A stretch of DNA of 64,000 nt from Henningerozyma blattae CBS 6284 (lineage: Eukaryota; Ascomycota; Saccharomycetes; Saccharomycetales; Saccharomycetaceae), in NCBI RefSeq assembly GCF_000315915.1, contig NC_020188.1, positions 575,501 to 639,500 on the forward strand, in the 5' to 3' direction. Positions 19,191 to 29,558 of this stretch are shown here, piece by piece. Both the position numbers and the translations under genes were made by a program. The notes beneath the pieces were generated by a model. The model saw nothing but the letters and a program-made list of their open reading frames with translations, was not told where the DNA came from and ran no database searches. The number at the start of each line of letters is the position of its first letter. Within the stretch, counting starts at the first letter, position 1.

Positions 19191-20408
19191 CTAAGCGGTA
19201 GTGGCAGTTGGTAAAGAATGTTTCAAATGTTTTAATATGTAATAGTTTTGAATGATAATGATGATTAAGAATACTAGAATGGCTAAGGGAATGATCCTGG
19301 GAGATTGGGAGGGTGCCTGTGATGATGCTACTTGTTTCGGTAATAAAGGCGGCACATTTTCATTTCCGTTGCATGGTGGAGTCTCTAATTTCAATTTCAA
19401 TTTGGAACTGGATTTGGATTTTGATCTCGTTTTAGATTTCCGCTTTAAAGGAGCCGTATCGAGATACTGTTTCAAGAAATTGGCATTTTTATGAGCAATG
19501 TCCAATTGTGCTATTTTACAATTGGATTCGATAATGCTTTTGAACCATGAATTACTAGACCATACGATGTGATAAGAGATGGCGAAAAGAGACGTTTGTG
19601 AGTCTGCCCAACCAAACAAGTATCGTGTTTTGATCTTGAATGATTGACCAGCAGGTAGGCCCGGAGTGTATGTAGTTGTTAGAACATGGAAGAAGCTTCG
19701 TTCGTCCCAACTCAAGAGTGTATCGGTCGTGTAACAACGAGTTTGCTTGGGCCCTATTTTGAAATCCAATTTTTGATCATAATCAAACGTCCTTGTATTA
19801 TCGTTTGAATCAGTGAACTTAGTAAATTGTGAAATGTTTGTAGCCTCTATATATGTAAGGAGTTTCTCCCAATAAGTATGGTCTGTATCACTGAAGAGAA
19901 CATGGGCGATCAGACCCGGAGGATAAGGTAAACGAGCCTCGCATACTACATTTTCATTAGGTTCACGTAACGATTGAGGGTCCCATGAAGGTACTTGCGC
20001 GAGACGCCAAGGTCCAGAATAGCCAAAATTCTTGGACGATGATGAATGAGACGAAGAGGAACGAGAAGATGAAGACCCGTGTGATGATGACGAAGACCGT
20101 GATGAGGACGATGACGTGCGAGTGAGCGACGAGGATGCACGTGATGAGGATGAGCCTCGTGATGAAGGGTTTCTTTCTCTCTTGGCATCTTCGGCATCAC
20201 CATCGATAGAACGAATCACTTGGTCAAGATCGAGAGATGGAGGAGTTCTTGCCAAAGCTGAAGAAACAGCTGAGGCAGAACGTAGAGCATGAAGCACAGA
20301 AGCAATGGAGTCGCTGGCCGAACTGGCAGAGGCTGCACTGCGTACACTTTGTGCATCGGATAGCGACAGCTGAGGAGGAGCAGGCGAGACTTTAACCAGA
20401 GGCAGCAT
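19191..20408 (-). CDS. LAM5/LAM6-type sterol-transfer protein lacking the GRAM domain
   Basis: 405 aa against about 675-690 in S. cerevisiae Lam5 and Lam6. The N terminus is Ala/Ser-rich and contains a long Ser/Arg/His low-complexity tract (about 80-125). A VASt domain (about 130-315: GPWRLAQVPSWDPQSLREPNENVVCEA, HVLFSDTDHTYWEKLL, SWFKSIIE) is followed by a basic Lys/Ser linker. One C-terminal transmembrane helix spans about residues 372-389. Family members bind sterol in the VASt pocket and sit at ER contact sites with mitochondria and vacuole. The PH-like GRAM domain normally ahead of VASt is not found, and upstream DNA shows no trace of it. FET5 next door is the LAM5 neighbour on chromosome VI, and BUD20 fits LAM6 on XII, so the ohnolog identity is undecided. 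Confidence 0.82.
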   Translation of the reverse strand: MLPLVKVSPAPPQLSLSDAQSVRSAASASSASDSIASVLHALRSASAVSSALARTPPSLDLDQVIRSIDGDAEDAKRERNPSSRGSSSSRASSSLTRTSSSSSRSSSSSHGSSSSRSSSSHSSSSKNFGYSGPWRLAQVPSWDPQSLREPNENVVCEARLPYPPGLIAHVLFSDTDHTYWEKLLTYIEATNISQFTKFTDSNDNTRTFDYDQKLDFKIGPKQTRCYTTDTLLSWDERSFFHVLTTTYTPGLPAGQSFKIKTRYLFGWADSQTSLFAISYHIVWSSNSWFKSIIESNCKIAQLDIAHKNANFLKQYLDTAPLKRKSKTRSKSKSSSKLKLKLETPPCNGNENVPPLLPKQVASSQAPSQSPRIIPLAILVFLIIIIIQNYYILKHLKHSLPTATTA

Positions 20409-20984
20409 CAGGACAATTGTTGTGGTACGTGCAAGAAAAAAAAATAATAAATAATATCTTTGTGTCAGGGGTCGAAACTTGAAAATTATAGTGATGAGTG
20501 CCTTATTTATATATAAACATGTTAGCGTGGCCCTGTCTCGGTCTCGGTCTCAGAGTTTCTTCGTACAACGCCCGAAGTCCAGAAAAGCAAAAAAATAATA
20601 ATAATAATAATAATAATAATTATAATAGTACGAGACAGATCACCTGACACGGAGGATGGTCATGTGATTGGTTGAGTCATCAGGTGACACCAAAATGACT
20701 GGTGACGTAATCATAGTTTTTTGTGTGTGTTATGACGTAATCGCATGACACGTGATATAGTTTTGATTTTTAGGGTTCAATTAGGGCTGCTGAGGGAATC
20801 TCGTAAAAGAAACGATTGGCGCGTTTCGGGGTGCGCGGCGGTGTGCGTATTAGACCGCCACTTATAATATATATATATATATATATATATGTTTGTAAAA
20901 CAAACTTATATAAGCTTAATTATTATTAATAGACTAGACCAGTCTAAACGAAACGATACCCTCTTTCATATAACACATAGTCTC
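20409..20984. promoter_or_regulatory. divergent LAM/FET5 promoter with repeated CRE-like sites and an Aft1-like core
   Basis: The 10-mer TGACGTAATC occurs twice (20703-20712 and 20732-20741), resembling CRE/Yap-type bZIP sites. GGGTGCG at 20829-20835 is the complement of an Aft1/Aft2 core (CACCC), placed about 150 bp before the FET5 ATG, as expected for an iron-responsive gene. CACCTGACAC and CAGGTGACAC (about 20642 and 20681) form a spaced inverted pair. An ATA/TAA trinucleotide run spans about 20594-20620, and a TA run of about 28 bp (20863-20890) can supply the TATA element. Confidence 0.5.
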
Positions 20985-22844
20985 ATGATACGTCGTCGCA
21001 TGACCTCACTTCATTCACTTCATTCACTTTTAACCTTCTTTATTGTTTGCCTTTCACAGATCTTGGTACATGTTCATGCTAGGACGGTAGAATTCGATTG
21101 GACTTTGGATTGGATCCAAGCTGCTCCTGATGGATTTGAACGTCCTGTGATTGCTATCAATGGTCGATGGCCGCCACCTGCTTTGCACGTGACGCACGGA
21201 GACAGAGTGGTTGTTCACGTGACCAACAATTTGGATCAAGACACTTCATTGCATTTCCATGGGCTTTTCCAACGTGGGTCTATTCAAATGGATGGTCCTG
21301 CATTCATCACGCAATGTCCTATCCCTCCAGGTGGTTCTTATACTTATGATTTTGTGGTTGATGATCAGATGGGGACATTCTGGTATCATGCTCATCTGGG
21401 GTCTCAATATGGAGATGGGTTCAGAGGTGTGTTTGTCATTCATTCACCAGAAGATGATATGGAACGTGATATGACTTTTATTGTTAGTGATTGGTACCAT
21501 GATCCTTCGTCCAAGATCATGCCAGGATTTATGACTCGGTATAATCCAATGGGGAATGAACCGATTCCTGATGCTATCTTGTTTAATGATTATGCCATTA
21601 ATAACTCAATTGTGTTGCCTGAGAAAAGCAGCATATATACTTGGAGGTTTGTTAATGCTGGGTTGTTTGTGGGTCAATATTTGTATTCGCCCTCAATTCC
21701 CTTCAATATTATTGAAGTTGATGGGGTTTTGACCAAGCCCAAACAATCTCATCTAATATATATATCTGCAGGGCAGAGAATTGCACTACAGGTGAATCTC
21801 ACTGAAAATGTAGATCATGACAACTTATTCTTGTACCAATACTTGGATGATACCATGTTGGATACTATTCCTTCAGAATTGCAATTAAACAAGACTATTC
21901 CTATCACATTTGCAAACAACAAGCCGCCAGCTGATCTTCCTCCTGCACCAGCTCTCGATTTATCAAAACTTGTTGATGAATTCGAATTAACCACAAGGGA
22001 ACACACCCCACGTCTACCTCATTACGATACTCAAATCACATTCAATGTCACGATGAATAATTTAATAGATGGTGTCAATTACGCCTTTTTCAATAACATC
22101 ACGTACACACGTCCAAATATCCCTGTATTATCCACGGTGCTAACTGCCCCAAAAGATCTTCTCTTTAACCCTGCCATTTATGGCACAAACATCAATGTTA
22201 ATATCTTGAAACCAAATTCTATTGTAGAAATCGTTCTCAATAATCAAGACCCTGGAAGGCACCCCTTCCACATCCATGGTCATAATTTCCAAATCATTCA
22301 AAAATCTCCTATTAGAGATGATGAGACTGATGAGTTGCCCTACGACGAGGCACACCCATTGCTTCCTATTCCTGCATTCCCAATCGTTAGAGATACCGCT
22401 ATTGTGGAACCCAACGGCCATCTAGTGATTCGTTTCAAAGCAGATAACCCGGGTGTATGGATCTTTCATTGTCATGTCAATTGGCATTTAGATCAAGGTC
22501 TAGCTGCAGTATTTGTAGAAGACCCCGTTGCATTACAAGAATCCACTACAATGACAGATCAATACAAATCTATCTGTCTGGCTCAAGATATCCCTATCAA
22601 AGGTAATGCTGCTGGTAATTCCCACGATTGGTTAGACTTGAAAGGTTTAAATGTACAGCCAACACCTTTACCTAATGGGTTCATTTGGAAAGGTTATTTG
22701 GCCATGTTCTTATGTACAGCCATCGCTATTTATGGATTCTGGTCCATCATTCAATACGGCCTGCTTAACGTAGTGGAAGATGATGAAATTGTAGTCAAGA
22801 ATTTGACTGAATTATTACAAAGTCATGATATACCTACCACGTAA
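20985..22844 (+). CDS. FET5: multicopper ferroxidase, vacuolar type
   Basis: I start at ATG 20985 (619 aa; S. cerevisiae Fet5 is about 622). The upstream in-frame ATG at 20889 sits inside the TA run of the promoter and would place extra residues before the signal peptide. A hydrophobic leader (about residues 13-30) precedes mature HARTVEFDW. Copper-binding blocks are intact: HFHGLF (about 90), WYHAHLG, HPFHIHGHNF, and WIFHCHVNWHLDQG. The last supplies the Cys-His pathway between type 1 and trinuclear copper. A C-terminal transmembrane helix spans about 570-592. Fet5 oxidises iron(II) for the Fth1 permease at the vacuolar membrane. FET3 is the alternative assignment, but the neighbouring LAM gene gives the LAM5-FET5 order and favours FET5. 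Confidence 0.9.
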   Translation: MIRRRMTSLHSLHSLLTFFIVCLSQILVHVHARTVEFDWTLDWIQAAPDGFERPVIAINGRWPPPALHVTHGDRVVVHVTNNLDQDTSLHFHGLFQRGSIQMDGPAFITQCPIPPGGSYTYDFVVDDQMGTFWYHAHLGSQYGDGFRGVFVIHSPEDDMERDMTFIVSDWYHDPSSKIMPGFMTRYNPMGNEPIPDAILFNDYAINNSIVLPEKSSIYTWRFVNAGLFVGQYLYSPSIPFNIIEVDGVLTKPKQSHLIYISAGQRIALQVNLTENVDHDNLFLYQYLDDTMLDTIPSELQLNKTIPITFANNKPPADLPPAPALDLSKLVDEFELTTREHTPRLPHYDTQITFNVTMNNLIDGVNYAFFNNITYTRPNIPVLSTVLTAPKDLLFNPAIYGTNINVNILKPNSIVEIVLNNQDPGRHPFHIHGHNFQIIQKSPIRDDETDELPYDEAHPLLPIPAFPIVRDTAIVEPNGHLVIRFKADNPGVWIFHCHVNWHLDQGLAAVFVEDPVALQESTTMTDQYKSICLAQDIPIKGNAAGNSHDWLDLKGLNVQPTPLPNGFIWKGYLAMFLCTAIAIYGFWSIIQYGLLNVVEDDEIVVKNLTELLQSHDIPTT

Positions 22845-23044
22845 ATAAATACACCTATATAATTTGCTCTATTTGCTTTATATATTCAATCACATGTATA
22901 TGTCCACCCTTTTTTCACTGGCGCCACAAGTAATTCCGGAATTGTGGAGCTATATTTATATTTTACGAAAGAAAGAAAAAAAAAAATTCTATAGTTGAAA
23001 ATAAGAATTCTGCAATCACATTTAGGCAAATAGCATACTTCATC

Positions 23045-24250
23045 ATGTCTTCAGATACAAGCACTACAAATACATCTACCACAAGTGTTACTACAAGTGC
23101 GACTGCAAGTGCAAGTGCAAGCACAAGTACAACCGCTTCGCAAGATTCAAAGCCTCATTGGAATCAACCACCGTCTTCTATAATACCCAGTTCAATCCCA
23201 GTAGATGATGTTAGAAAACTTTTACAATTATTAACAGTGTCGCCTTTTGTGACCTCGGATATTTGGGAAAAAATTAAAGAGATCCCCAATATCTCGCCTC
23301 TAATTAAAGAGTTTAATATTGACTCAGATACCAGCATCGCCATTGCATCAAATCACGTTAAGCGACTCCCTGTACCTACTATTAAAACAGGAAGCACAAT
23401 ACGTAAGGATTGGTCAGGAATCAATTCTCACAATCAATTCAATTATGATATCGATTATAAAACATTAACCAAAGAAGAATACATTGCAAGTCGATTTAAT
23501 GATGACACGTTATCAAAGATGAAACAACAAATCAGTTACGCCATGCTATGTAAAAATGATCAAGTATCTATTTTATGGAAATACGTTTTCAGTTCACTAT
23601 TACTTCAATATAAATTAGACCAAAACGTCTTTAATCAAATCCCCCTGCATCCAACTATTATTGATAAATGTGAAGAATTGATTGTCAAACGATACTTTTT
23701 ACAAGCAGCATACACTAAAAGAGAATTGAAATATATATATTCTAGAAACATTCATGAAATTTTTAAAAAACTTTTATTCCCCATAAATCCAACCCATGGA
23801 CTATACGAAGCACGTACGTTATATAAAAATTTGGAAATAACCACTGTACCAGATATTGAGCGTCAACTATTAATCATTAACATGTTGAATGAATTCTCCA
23901 ATGAACCAAAATTTTCTTCAAGACAACAAGCCGTAACCATCATTAGTTTATTTAAAGATACATTCCCAGGTAGATTTGCATATTTGTTTGAAAAATGGGA
24001 TCAAGCTTATGAACACTTGACTCTTAAATTAGTATTATCAGATATTGAACCAATTCTTGAAGATCCATATTATCAAGAATTGATTACGAAGCAGAAAAAT
24101 AAATATAAAGATAGAAGGAAAAGGAAAAGAAGAAATAAAAAATTAAATAAAAGAGAAAGTAATAATTTTAATAATAATATCAATATTGAAGATACGATTT
24201 GTTCTCAACTTGGGTTAAGTTTGTCAGACACTGAACATGAGAATTTATAA
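23045..24250 (+). CDS. uncharacterised 401-aa protein with lysine-rich tail
   Basis: ATG at 23045. The first 45 residues are Thr/Ser/Ala low complexity. From about 50 to 345 the protein is predicted mostly helical and reads like a conserved globular domain (DDVRKLLQLLTVSPFVTSDIWEK; LLQYKLDQNVFNQIPLHP; DTFPGRFAYLFEKWDQAYEHL). A strongly basic stretch (KYKDRRKRKRRNKKLNKRE, about 350-370) could be a nuclear or nucleic-acid-binding signal. No membrane helix or catalytic motif was seen. I do not recognise the family. It lies between FET5 and an acyltransferase-like gene, a slot with no counterpart of this size in the S. cerevisiae regions as I recall them. Confidence 0.7.
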   Translation: MSSDTSTTNTSTTSVTTSATASASASTSTTASQDSKPHWNQPPSSIIPSSIPVDDVRKLLQLLTVSPFVTSDIWEKIKEIPNISPLIKEFNIDSDTSIAIASNHVKRLPVPTIKTGSTIRKDWSGINSHNQFNYDIDYKTLTKEEYIASRFNDDTLSKMKQQISYAMLCKNDQVSILWKYVFSSLLLQYKLDQNVFNQIPLHPTIIDKCEELIVKRYFLQAAYTKRELKYIYSRNIHEIFKKLLFPINPTHGLYEARTLYKNLEITTVPDIERQLLIINMLNEFSNEPKFSSRQQAVTIISLFKDTFPGRFAYLFEKWDQAYEHLTLKLVLSDIEPILEDPYYQELITKQKNKYKDRRKRKRRNKKLNKRESNNFNNNINIEDTICSQLGLSLSDTEHENL

Positions 24251-24648
24251 AAGTTGTTTAAACACTATACACGCACTAAGCACATTTCGAGCATCTGTTT
24301 TTTTTTTAAGTTTTTTTGTCCCTGTATATCAATACATAATCTTAAGATGAGATCAATAGAAAATTCTGAAAAATCTGTTAGGGCATCGATGCCTTTGGTA
24401 ATAGGGGATGCCCCTATTCGAATCTCTGCGGACTCCTATTTTGGAACAAAATAGGAATTTTCGCGTAACAGAATGTTAGTTCCATCAATAGGCAATTTAC
24501 GTTAAAATATGTCAAAGGAGCTGATAAGTTTATCTATTTCTTAATCTTTATATATATACATACTTATAGTTTAATCTTGGATACACTTTCAAATTAATAA
24601 CGTATTTTTAATTACAATAAATAAATAGGCAAAACTATACAAAGAGCA
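24251..24648. other. spacer with three close inverted repeats
   Basis: About 400 bp between tandem genes. It holds a 12-bp palindrome GGCATCGATGCC (24382-24393), a hairpin AATAGGGG-ATG-CCCCTATT (24400-24418), and a hairpin with 10-bp arms TCCTATTTTG-GAA-CAAAATAGGA (24434-24456). The two hairpins share an AATAGG/CCTATT core. They could be structured RNA in the 3' UTR, dimer-binding operator sites, or an extrusion-prone element. A TATATATA lies near 24551. Confidence 0.65.
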
Positions 24649-26010
24649 ATGGACATTGGAAAAGTAATTGGTTTGGAAGATTTTTTTTCTAAAAGAAGTA
24701 TAGAAAAAATACATTCATCTATATATTTGGCAATTGAGCTTTCTGAATTACCTACAAAAGGAGAATGGATATATGCATTAAATAAAACAATGTCGCAATA
24801 TTTTAAATTACGTTGCAATGTCGAATGGGATTTGGAAGCAGACGATATACATATGAAATTAATTACCGCCGAAAATGGTACACCAATAAAATATGAAGAT
24901 GTCATTGAATATGTTCCCTGGAAGAAATTAGAACAAGATGAAATCCAGCAAATTTTCCAAAATTATCATTTCCATTATGATTCTGAACATGTAGCTTGGA
25001 AAATTTTAGTCTTAAAGGAATGCAATACATGTGTCTTATTATTAACTCATGCTTTATATGATGGTATGTCTTTAGTTAAAATTTGGCAATCCATATTACA
25101 AAATTTAGGTAATGGCTCTATGGATAATACTGAAATAATATATGACGCTATTGATAAACCAGATAAGCAATTTACGTCACAGCATCCCTATGAATTGATC
25201 CCTACACCATGGAGTTGGAAAGCTAAAAAATTGCTTGTATCTCAATTGTTTAAATATGCTCCAAGTACAATTGTAAAACCAAATAAAAATATTATTCAAT
25301 TTCCAGCTTATAATTTCAAAGAGGGATTATTTGCCAAGTCCAACCCTTCTCAATTTGAAAGATATCTTAAAAATGATTTTTGTTTACATAGAACTCATAT
25401 AAATAATGAAAATTTGACAAAAACATTAAAGATTTGTAAAGTTCATGGAGTATCTTTCACATCTTATTTAGCTGCTGTTTTAGTAATTGCAATGAGAAAA
25501 ATGGATCCGTCAGCTATATCAGGTAATAATTTACAGATTAGTATACCCATAAATTCTCGAAAATTTTGCCAAAAATCTTTAAATTTACAAGATTCACAAT
25601 GTGAAGTTGGTAATTTTATTTCTGGAAGTACTCTTTCATATCTAATTGATACAAATGAAGATATTTGGATTGTTGCTGGATCTTTACAAGACGACATGGT
25701 CAGAAATACAACTTCGTTAATGGGGAATACTGTTCAAGAGGCAAAACTTCTGGAATCCATTAGTTGTGCAGATTTTTTAACAGCAAAAATTTCTGAGGAC
25801 TATCCAGGACAAACTCTTGAAATTACAAATCTAGGGTTTCAAAATTTTAATATTGAAGGTTCTAAATATCATGTGAAAAGTGCTGATTTTGCAACTCCTC
25901 AAGGAATTTCAAACGTTGCCATATATTCTGTTATTTCCACTCCTAATGATGGTTTGAGATGTAATTTTTCATATCCAAAGAATTACAAAGTCCCATGGAA
26001 GACTATTTAA
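24649..26010 (+). CDS. alcohol/amine acetyltransferase-family protein (ATF/SLI1 type)
   Basis: 453 aa. The family landmark HxxxDG is present as HALYDG (134-139), with the His as general base. The opening GLEDFFSKRSIEKIHSSIYLAIEL and the later condensation-type layout (LQISIPINSRKF; VGNFISGSTLSYL; LEITNLGFQNF) fit the AATase family that contains Atf1, Atf2 and Sli1. Atf enzymes make volatile acetate esters. Sli1 N-acetylates sphingoid-type amines and confers myriocin resistance. The usual C-terminal DFGWG is not seen (DFATPQG stands near that place), so substrate and even activity are uncertain. Neither S. cerevisiae region has such a gene here, as I recall, so it was gained at this site or lost elsewhere. 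Confidence 0.7.
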   Translation: MDIGKVIGLEDFFSKRSIEKIHSSIYLAIELSELPTKGEWIYALNKTMSQYFKLRCNVEWDLEADDIHMKLITAENGTPIKYEDVIEYVPWKKLEQDEIQQIFQNYHFHYDSEHVAWKILVLKECNTCVLLLTHALYDGMSLVKIWQSILQNLGNGSMDNTEIIYDAIDKPDKQFTSQHPYELIPTPWSWKAKKLLVSQLFKYAPSTIVKPNKNIIQFPAYNFKEGLFAKSNPSQFERYLKNDFCLHRTHINNENLTKTLKICKVHGVSFTSYLAAVLVIAMRKMDPSAISGNNLQISIPINSRKFCQKSLNLQDSQCEVGNFISGSTLSYLIDTNEDIWIVAGSLQDDMVRNTTSLMGNTVQEAKLLESISCADFLTAKISEDYPGQTLEITNLGFQNFNIEGSKYHVKSADFATPQGISNVAIYSVISTPNDGLRCNFSYPKNYKVPWKTI

Positions 26011-26438
26011 AAGTTGTTGATTCTCTCTTATTGGATCCAAATGAATGTTTACCATAAACTAACTTTAAAAAAAAAAAAAAAAACGAACATATATATACGA
26101 CTATATTTATTTGAGGCATAATATATCTACGTTACCTAATAAATCCTCATAGACAGATACCCACTATTTCTTTCTTTGTTCTTTGTTCTTAATAATGTTT
26201 AATACTTTTTTTTCTTGTCAATTTTATTTTATTATTCTGTTTAATATGGTCACTATATAAACCACATTTTTAAAGACTAAAAGCTTTCCCCGGATAAAAT
26301 TATTTCGGCGATAGACTTTTACAGGGTTTTTTATTTAAAGATGTCAATATAGTAAAGACTAAAAATTATATTTACTCTAAAAGAGTAAGAAGCAATATTT
26401 TTGTATATAACGACTTTTAATATATTATACTTAAAAAA
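26011..26438. other. tandem spacer upstream of MEF1
   Basis: About 430 bp, AT-rich, with an A tract near 26067-26083. I see no gene or strong motif. It should contain the MEF1 promoter. Confidence 0.5.
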
Positions 26439-28724
26439 ATGGTATTTTTGCATAACTCGATACCTTTAACAAGGTCGTTAATAAAAAATACTACAAAGAT
26501 ACTTCTTCAGCCGTCTGTATCAACTACAATCCCTAATACTCAATATTCAAAAAGATTATTCCATGCTACATCTAGAAAACTTAATAATAAACCAGAAGAA
26601 GATGATGCAGCTACACTAGCCGATATTACTAAAAGTTTATCACCAAGTGATCTAAACTCTTTGAGAAAGATTAGAAATATTGGGATATCAGCTCATATTG
26701 ACTCTGGTAAAACAACATTTACTGAAAGAGTTTTATACTATACCGGTAGAATTAAAGATATTCATGAAGTTAGAGGTACTGATCAAGTAGGTGCCAAAAT
26801 GGATTCAATGGATTTGGAAAGAGAAAAGGGGATCACTATTCAATCAGCTGCCACATTTTGCTCCTGGCAAAAAGATGATAAAGAATACCACTTTAATTTA
26901 ATTGATACACCCGGCCATATTGATTTTACCATTGAGGTTGAAAGAGCCTTGAGAGTTTTAGATGGTGCTGTCTTGGTTGTCTGTGCAGTTTCTGGTGTAC
27001 AATCACAAACTGTAACTGTGGATCGTCAAATGAAGAGATATAATGTTCCTAGAATCATATTTATAAATAAAATGGACAGAATGGGTGCAAATCCATTTAG
27101 AGCAATTGAGCAATTGAACTCTAAGTTGAAAATACCAGCAGCTGCAATTCAAGTACCTATTGGTGCTGAATCTGAATTAAAAGGTGTTGTTGATATTATT
27201 AATCGTGAAGCAATTTATAACAAGGGTGTAAAGGGTAACACTATTGAAAAAGGACCAGTTCCAGATGAATTGAAAGAATTAGTTGAAGAAAAAAGACAAG
27301 TGTTAATTGAAACCTTAGCTGATGTTGATGAAGAAATTGCCGAATTGTTTTTAGAGGAAAAAGTTCCTTCTGTTGAACAGATTAAAAATGCTATTCGTCG
27401 TACAACCATCGCACGTACTTTCACTCCTGTATTAATGGGTACTGCTCTTGGTAATACAGGTGTTCAACCTGTTTTAGATGCCGTCGTTGATTATTTGCCA
27501 GATCCTGCAAATATTTTAAACACTGCTTTGGATGTTGACAATAATGAGGCAAAAGTTAATTTAGTTCCATCCATAGATAAGCCCTTTGTAGGTTTAGCAT
27601 TTAAATTAGAAGAAGGTAATTATGGTCAATTGACATATATTCGTGTCTATCAAGGTAGAGTTAGAAAAGGTGATTACATTACCAACGTCAAGACTGGTAA
27701 AAAAATTAAAGTTTCAAGATTGGTAAGAATGCACTCTGAAGAAATGGAAGACGTCAATGAAGTTGGCTCTGGTGAAATCTGTGCTACCTTTGGTATTGAC
27801 TGTTCTTCTGGTGATACTTTTACTGATGGTAAAGTTAGATACTCCATGTCATCGATGTATGTTCCAGATTCTGTTATTTCTCTATCAGTAACTCCAGATA
27901 CTAAGAGTTTGACTAATTTTTCTAAAGCCTTAAATAGATTCCAAAAGGAAGATCCAACTTTTAGAGTTTATTTCGATCCAGAGTCAAAAGAAACGATTAT
28001 ATCAGGTATGGGTGAATTGCATTTAGAAATTTACATTGAAAGAATGAAACGTGAATATAATGTTGTTTGTAAAACAGGTCAACCACAAGTCTCTTATAGA
28101 GAATCTGTTAATGGCGGAGCTGAATTTGACTACGTTCATAAAAAACAGTCTGGTGGTGCTGGTCAATATGGTAGAATTATTGGTAATTTTTCATCTTATG
28201 AAGACGCTAGCGGTAATAGAAACGAAAACATATTCGAAACTGCTGTTGTTGGTGGACGTATTCCAGAAAAATTCCTTGCTGCTTGTAAAAAAGGTTTTAT
28301 TGAATCTTGTGAAAAGGGTCCATTAATTGGTCATAAAGTTCTCGGTGTGAAAATGTTGATTAATGATGGTGCCACTCATGCCGTTGATTCTAATGAACTT
28401 TCTTTCATGACAGCTACAAAGCATGCCTTCCGTAAATCATTCTTGGAAAGTGATCCAATTATTTTAGAACCAATCATGAACTTAGTTGTAACTTCACCAA
28501 CTGAATTTCAAGGTAACGTCATTGGGTTATTGAATAAGTTGGCTGCCGTGATTCAAGATAATGAGAGTGGACATGATGAATTTGTTGTTAAATCAGAATG
28601 TACGTTAAGTACATTATTCGGGTTCGCAACTTCATTAAGATCATGCACTCAAGGTAAGGGTGAATTTACAATGGAATTTAGTCATTATGCACCAAACTCC
28701 AAAACAATGTTCAAAAAGAACTGA
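26439..28724 (+). CDS. MEF1: mitochondrial translation elongation factor G1
   Basis: 761 aa, equal to S. cerevisiae Mef1. A basic, Ser/Thr-rich mitochondrial presequence (about 1-45, [10 protein letters not shown]) is followed by the GTPase domain: AHIDSGKTT (85-93), EKGITIQ (129-135), DTPGH (156-160) and NKMD (210-213). Domains II to V follow, with the translocation loop region and the carboxyl [19 protein letters not shown] typical of EF-G. The protein moves tRNA and mRNA through mitoribosomes and is needed for respiratory growth. It is convergent with SPC3, in the chromosome XII order MEF1-SPC3-SND2-BMT6, with FYV7, PET309 and PER33 missing. Confidence 0.97.
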   Translation: MVFLHNSIPLTRSLIKNTTKILLQPSVSTTIPNTQYSKRLFHATSRKLNNKPEEDDAATLADITKSLSPSDLNSLRKIRNIGISAHIDSGKTTFTERVLYYTGRIKDIHEVRGTDQVGAKMDSMDLEREKGITIQSAATFCSWQKDDKEYHFNLIDTPGHIDFTIEVERALRVLDGAVLVVCAVSGVQSQTVTVDRQMKRYNVPRIIFINKMDRMGANPFRAIEQLNSKLKIPAAAIQVPIGAESELKGVVDIINREAIYNKGVKGNTIEKGPVPDELKELVEEKRQVLIETLADVDEEIAELFLEEKVPSVEQIKNAIRRTTIARTFTPVLMGTALGNTGVQPVLDAVVDYLPDPANILNTALDVDNNEAKVNLVPSIDKPFVGLAFKLEEGNYGQLTYIRVYQGRVRKGDYITNVKTGKKIKVSRLVRMHSEEMEDVNEVGSGEICATFGIDCSSGDTFTDGKVRYSMSSMYVPDSVISLSVTPDTKSLTNFSKALNRFQKEDPTFRVYFDPESKETIISGMGELHLEIYIERMKREYNVVCKTGQPQVSYRESVNGGAEFDYVHKKQSGGAGQYGRIIGNFSSYEDASGNRNENIFETAVVGGRIPEKFLAACKKGFIESCEKGPLIGHKVLGVKMLINDGATHAVDSNELSFMTATKHAFRKSFLESDPIILEPIMNLVVTSPTEFQGNVIGLLNKLAAVIQDNESGHDEFVVKSECTLSTLFGFATSLRSCTQGKGEFTMEFSHYAPNSKTMFKKN

Positions 28725-28943
28725 TTGCAGAGTTCGAAAAGAAACAAAAAAATAATCAAACTATAAATTCAATAATACAATTGTGGTAATCAATTGGTTA
28801 ATAATAATGGAACTTTATTCAAAGAAATAGAAGTATAGGTTATGTATAAATAATTATGTAATGTTGTGTAATCCTGTAAATATTGACTTAATTCTGTTTT
28901 TTGAAAAAGCTAGATTAGCTTAAAGTTGATCATTGCAAAGAAT

Positions 28944-29558
28944 TTATTCGTCAACTGAGGCATTCTCTTTTACAGACTCTTCTTGCCCAGTGTTTTTTTT
29001 CTTCTTTTTTTCAGGTTTGGTTAAGACAATAGATGTATTACCAACAGTTTCCCCATAAATTAAAGGGCCAACCCAAGGTTGTAGATTCCAATGTAAGGAA
29101 AATTCTAGGTCTCTATTCTGGAATTTATCTTCTAGATCCCATACATTATACTTACCTTTTTCATTAACAAGATGTAAAATTGCATCTTTCTTAGTTGTGA
29201 TAATTTTATCCCAAAATGTGACTGTATTTGAAATTGCAGGATGTTTTTGACCTTTATATTCAGCAACTAAATAGACAAAAACTTGTTTGGTATTCCAATT
29301 AAATAAACTAGTTAAATCGGTATCTAAGTCAAATGTAAGTTTAACGTTTTCTTTTGGTTTGCCATTAGTTGAGCCATAATATCTACTTGTTCTGATAGCA
29401 AAAGTTGGATTTATATTTCCAATAGTGATTAGATTATTAAAAGCATTTGAAGATTGTAATTGATAGTAGGAAGTCCCAACAATGATGGCAATAATCAATA
29501 GGCCATATGACAAAGACTGGTTAGCCACAGTGCTGAATCTCTGATTTATTGAATACAT
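28944..29558 (-). CDS. SPC3: signal peptidase complex subunit
   Basis: 204 aa (S. cerevisiae 184). One N-terminal membrane anchor (about 19-35, YGLLIIAIIVGTSYYQL) is followed by a luminal SPC22/23 domain. That domain has LTFDLDTDLTSLFNWNTKQVFVYLVAEY and FSLHWNLQPWVGPLIYG, both diagnostic. Spc3 is an essential partner of the catalytic Sec11 in removing signal sequences in the ER. The C terminus carries an extra Lys/Glu-rich tail (KPEKKKKKNTGQEES), which accounts for the greater length. It is divergent from SND2, another ER-targeting gene. Confidence 0.95.
   Translation of the reverse strand: MYSINQRFSTVANQSLSYGLLIIAIIVGTSYYQLQSSNAFNNLITIGNINPTFAIRTSRYYGSTNGKPKENVKLTFDLDTDLTSLFNWNTKQVFVYLVAEYKGQKHPAISNTVTFWDKIITTKKDAILHLVNEKGKYNVWDLEDKFQNRDLEFSLHWNLQPWVGPLIYGETVGNTSIVLTKPEKKKKKNTGQEESVKENASVDE

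Noticed and set aside
20889..20984. Upstream ATG for FET5
   Set aside because: Lies in the TA repeat and would put 32 residues before the signal peptide; the later ATG gives the family length.
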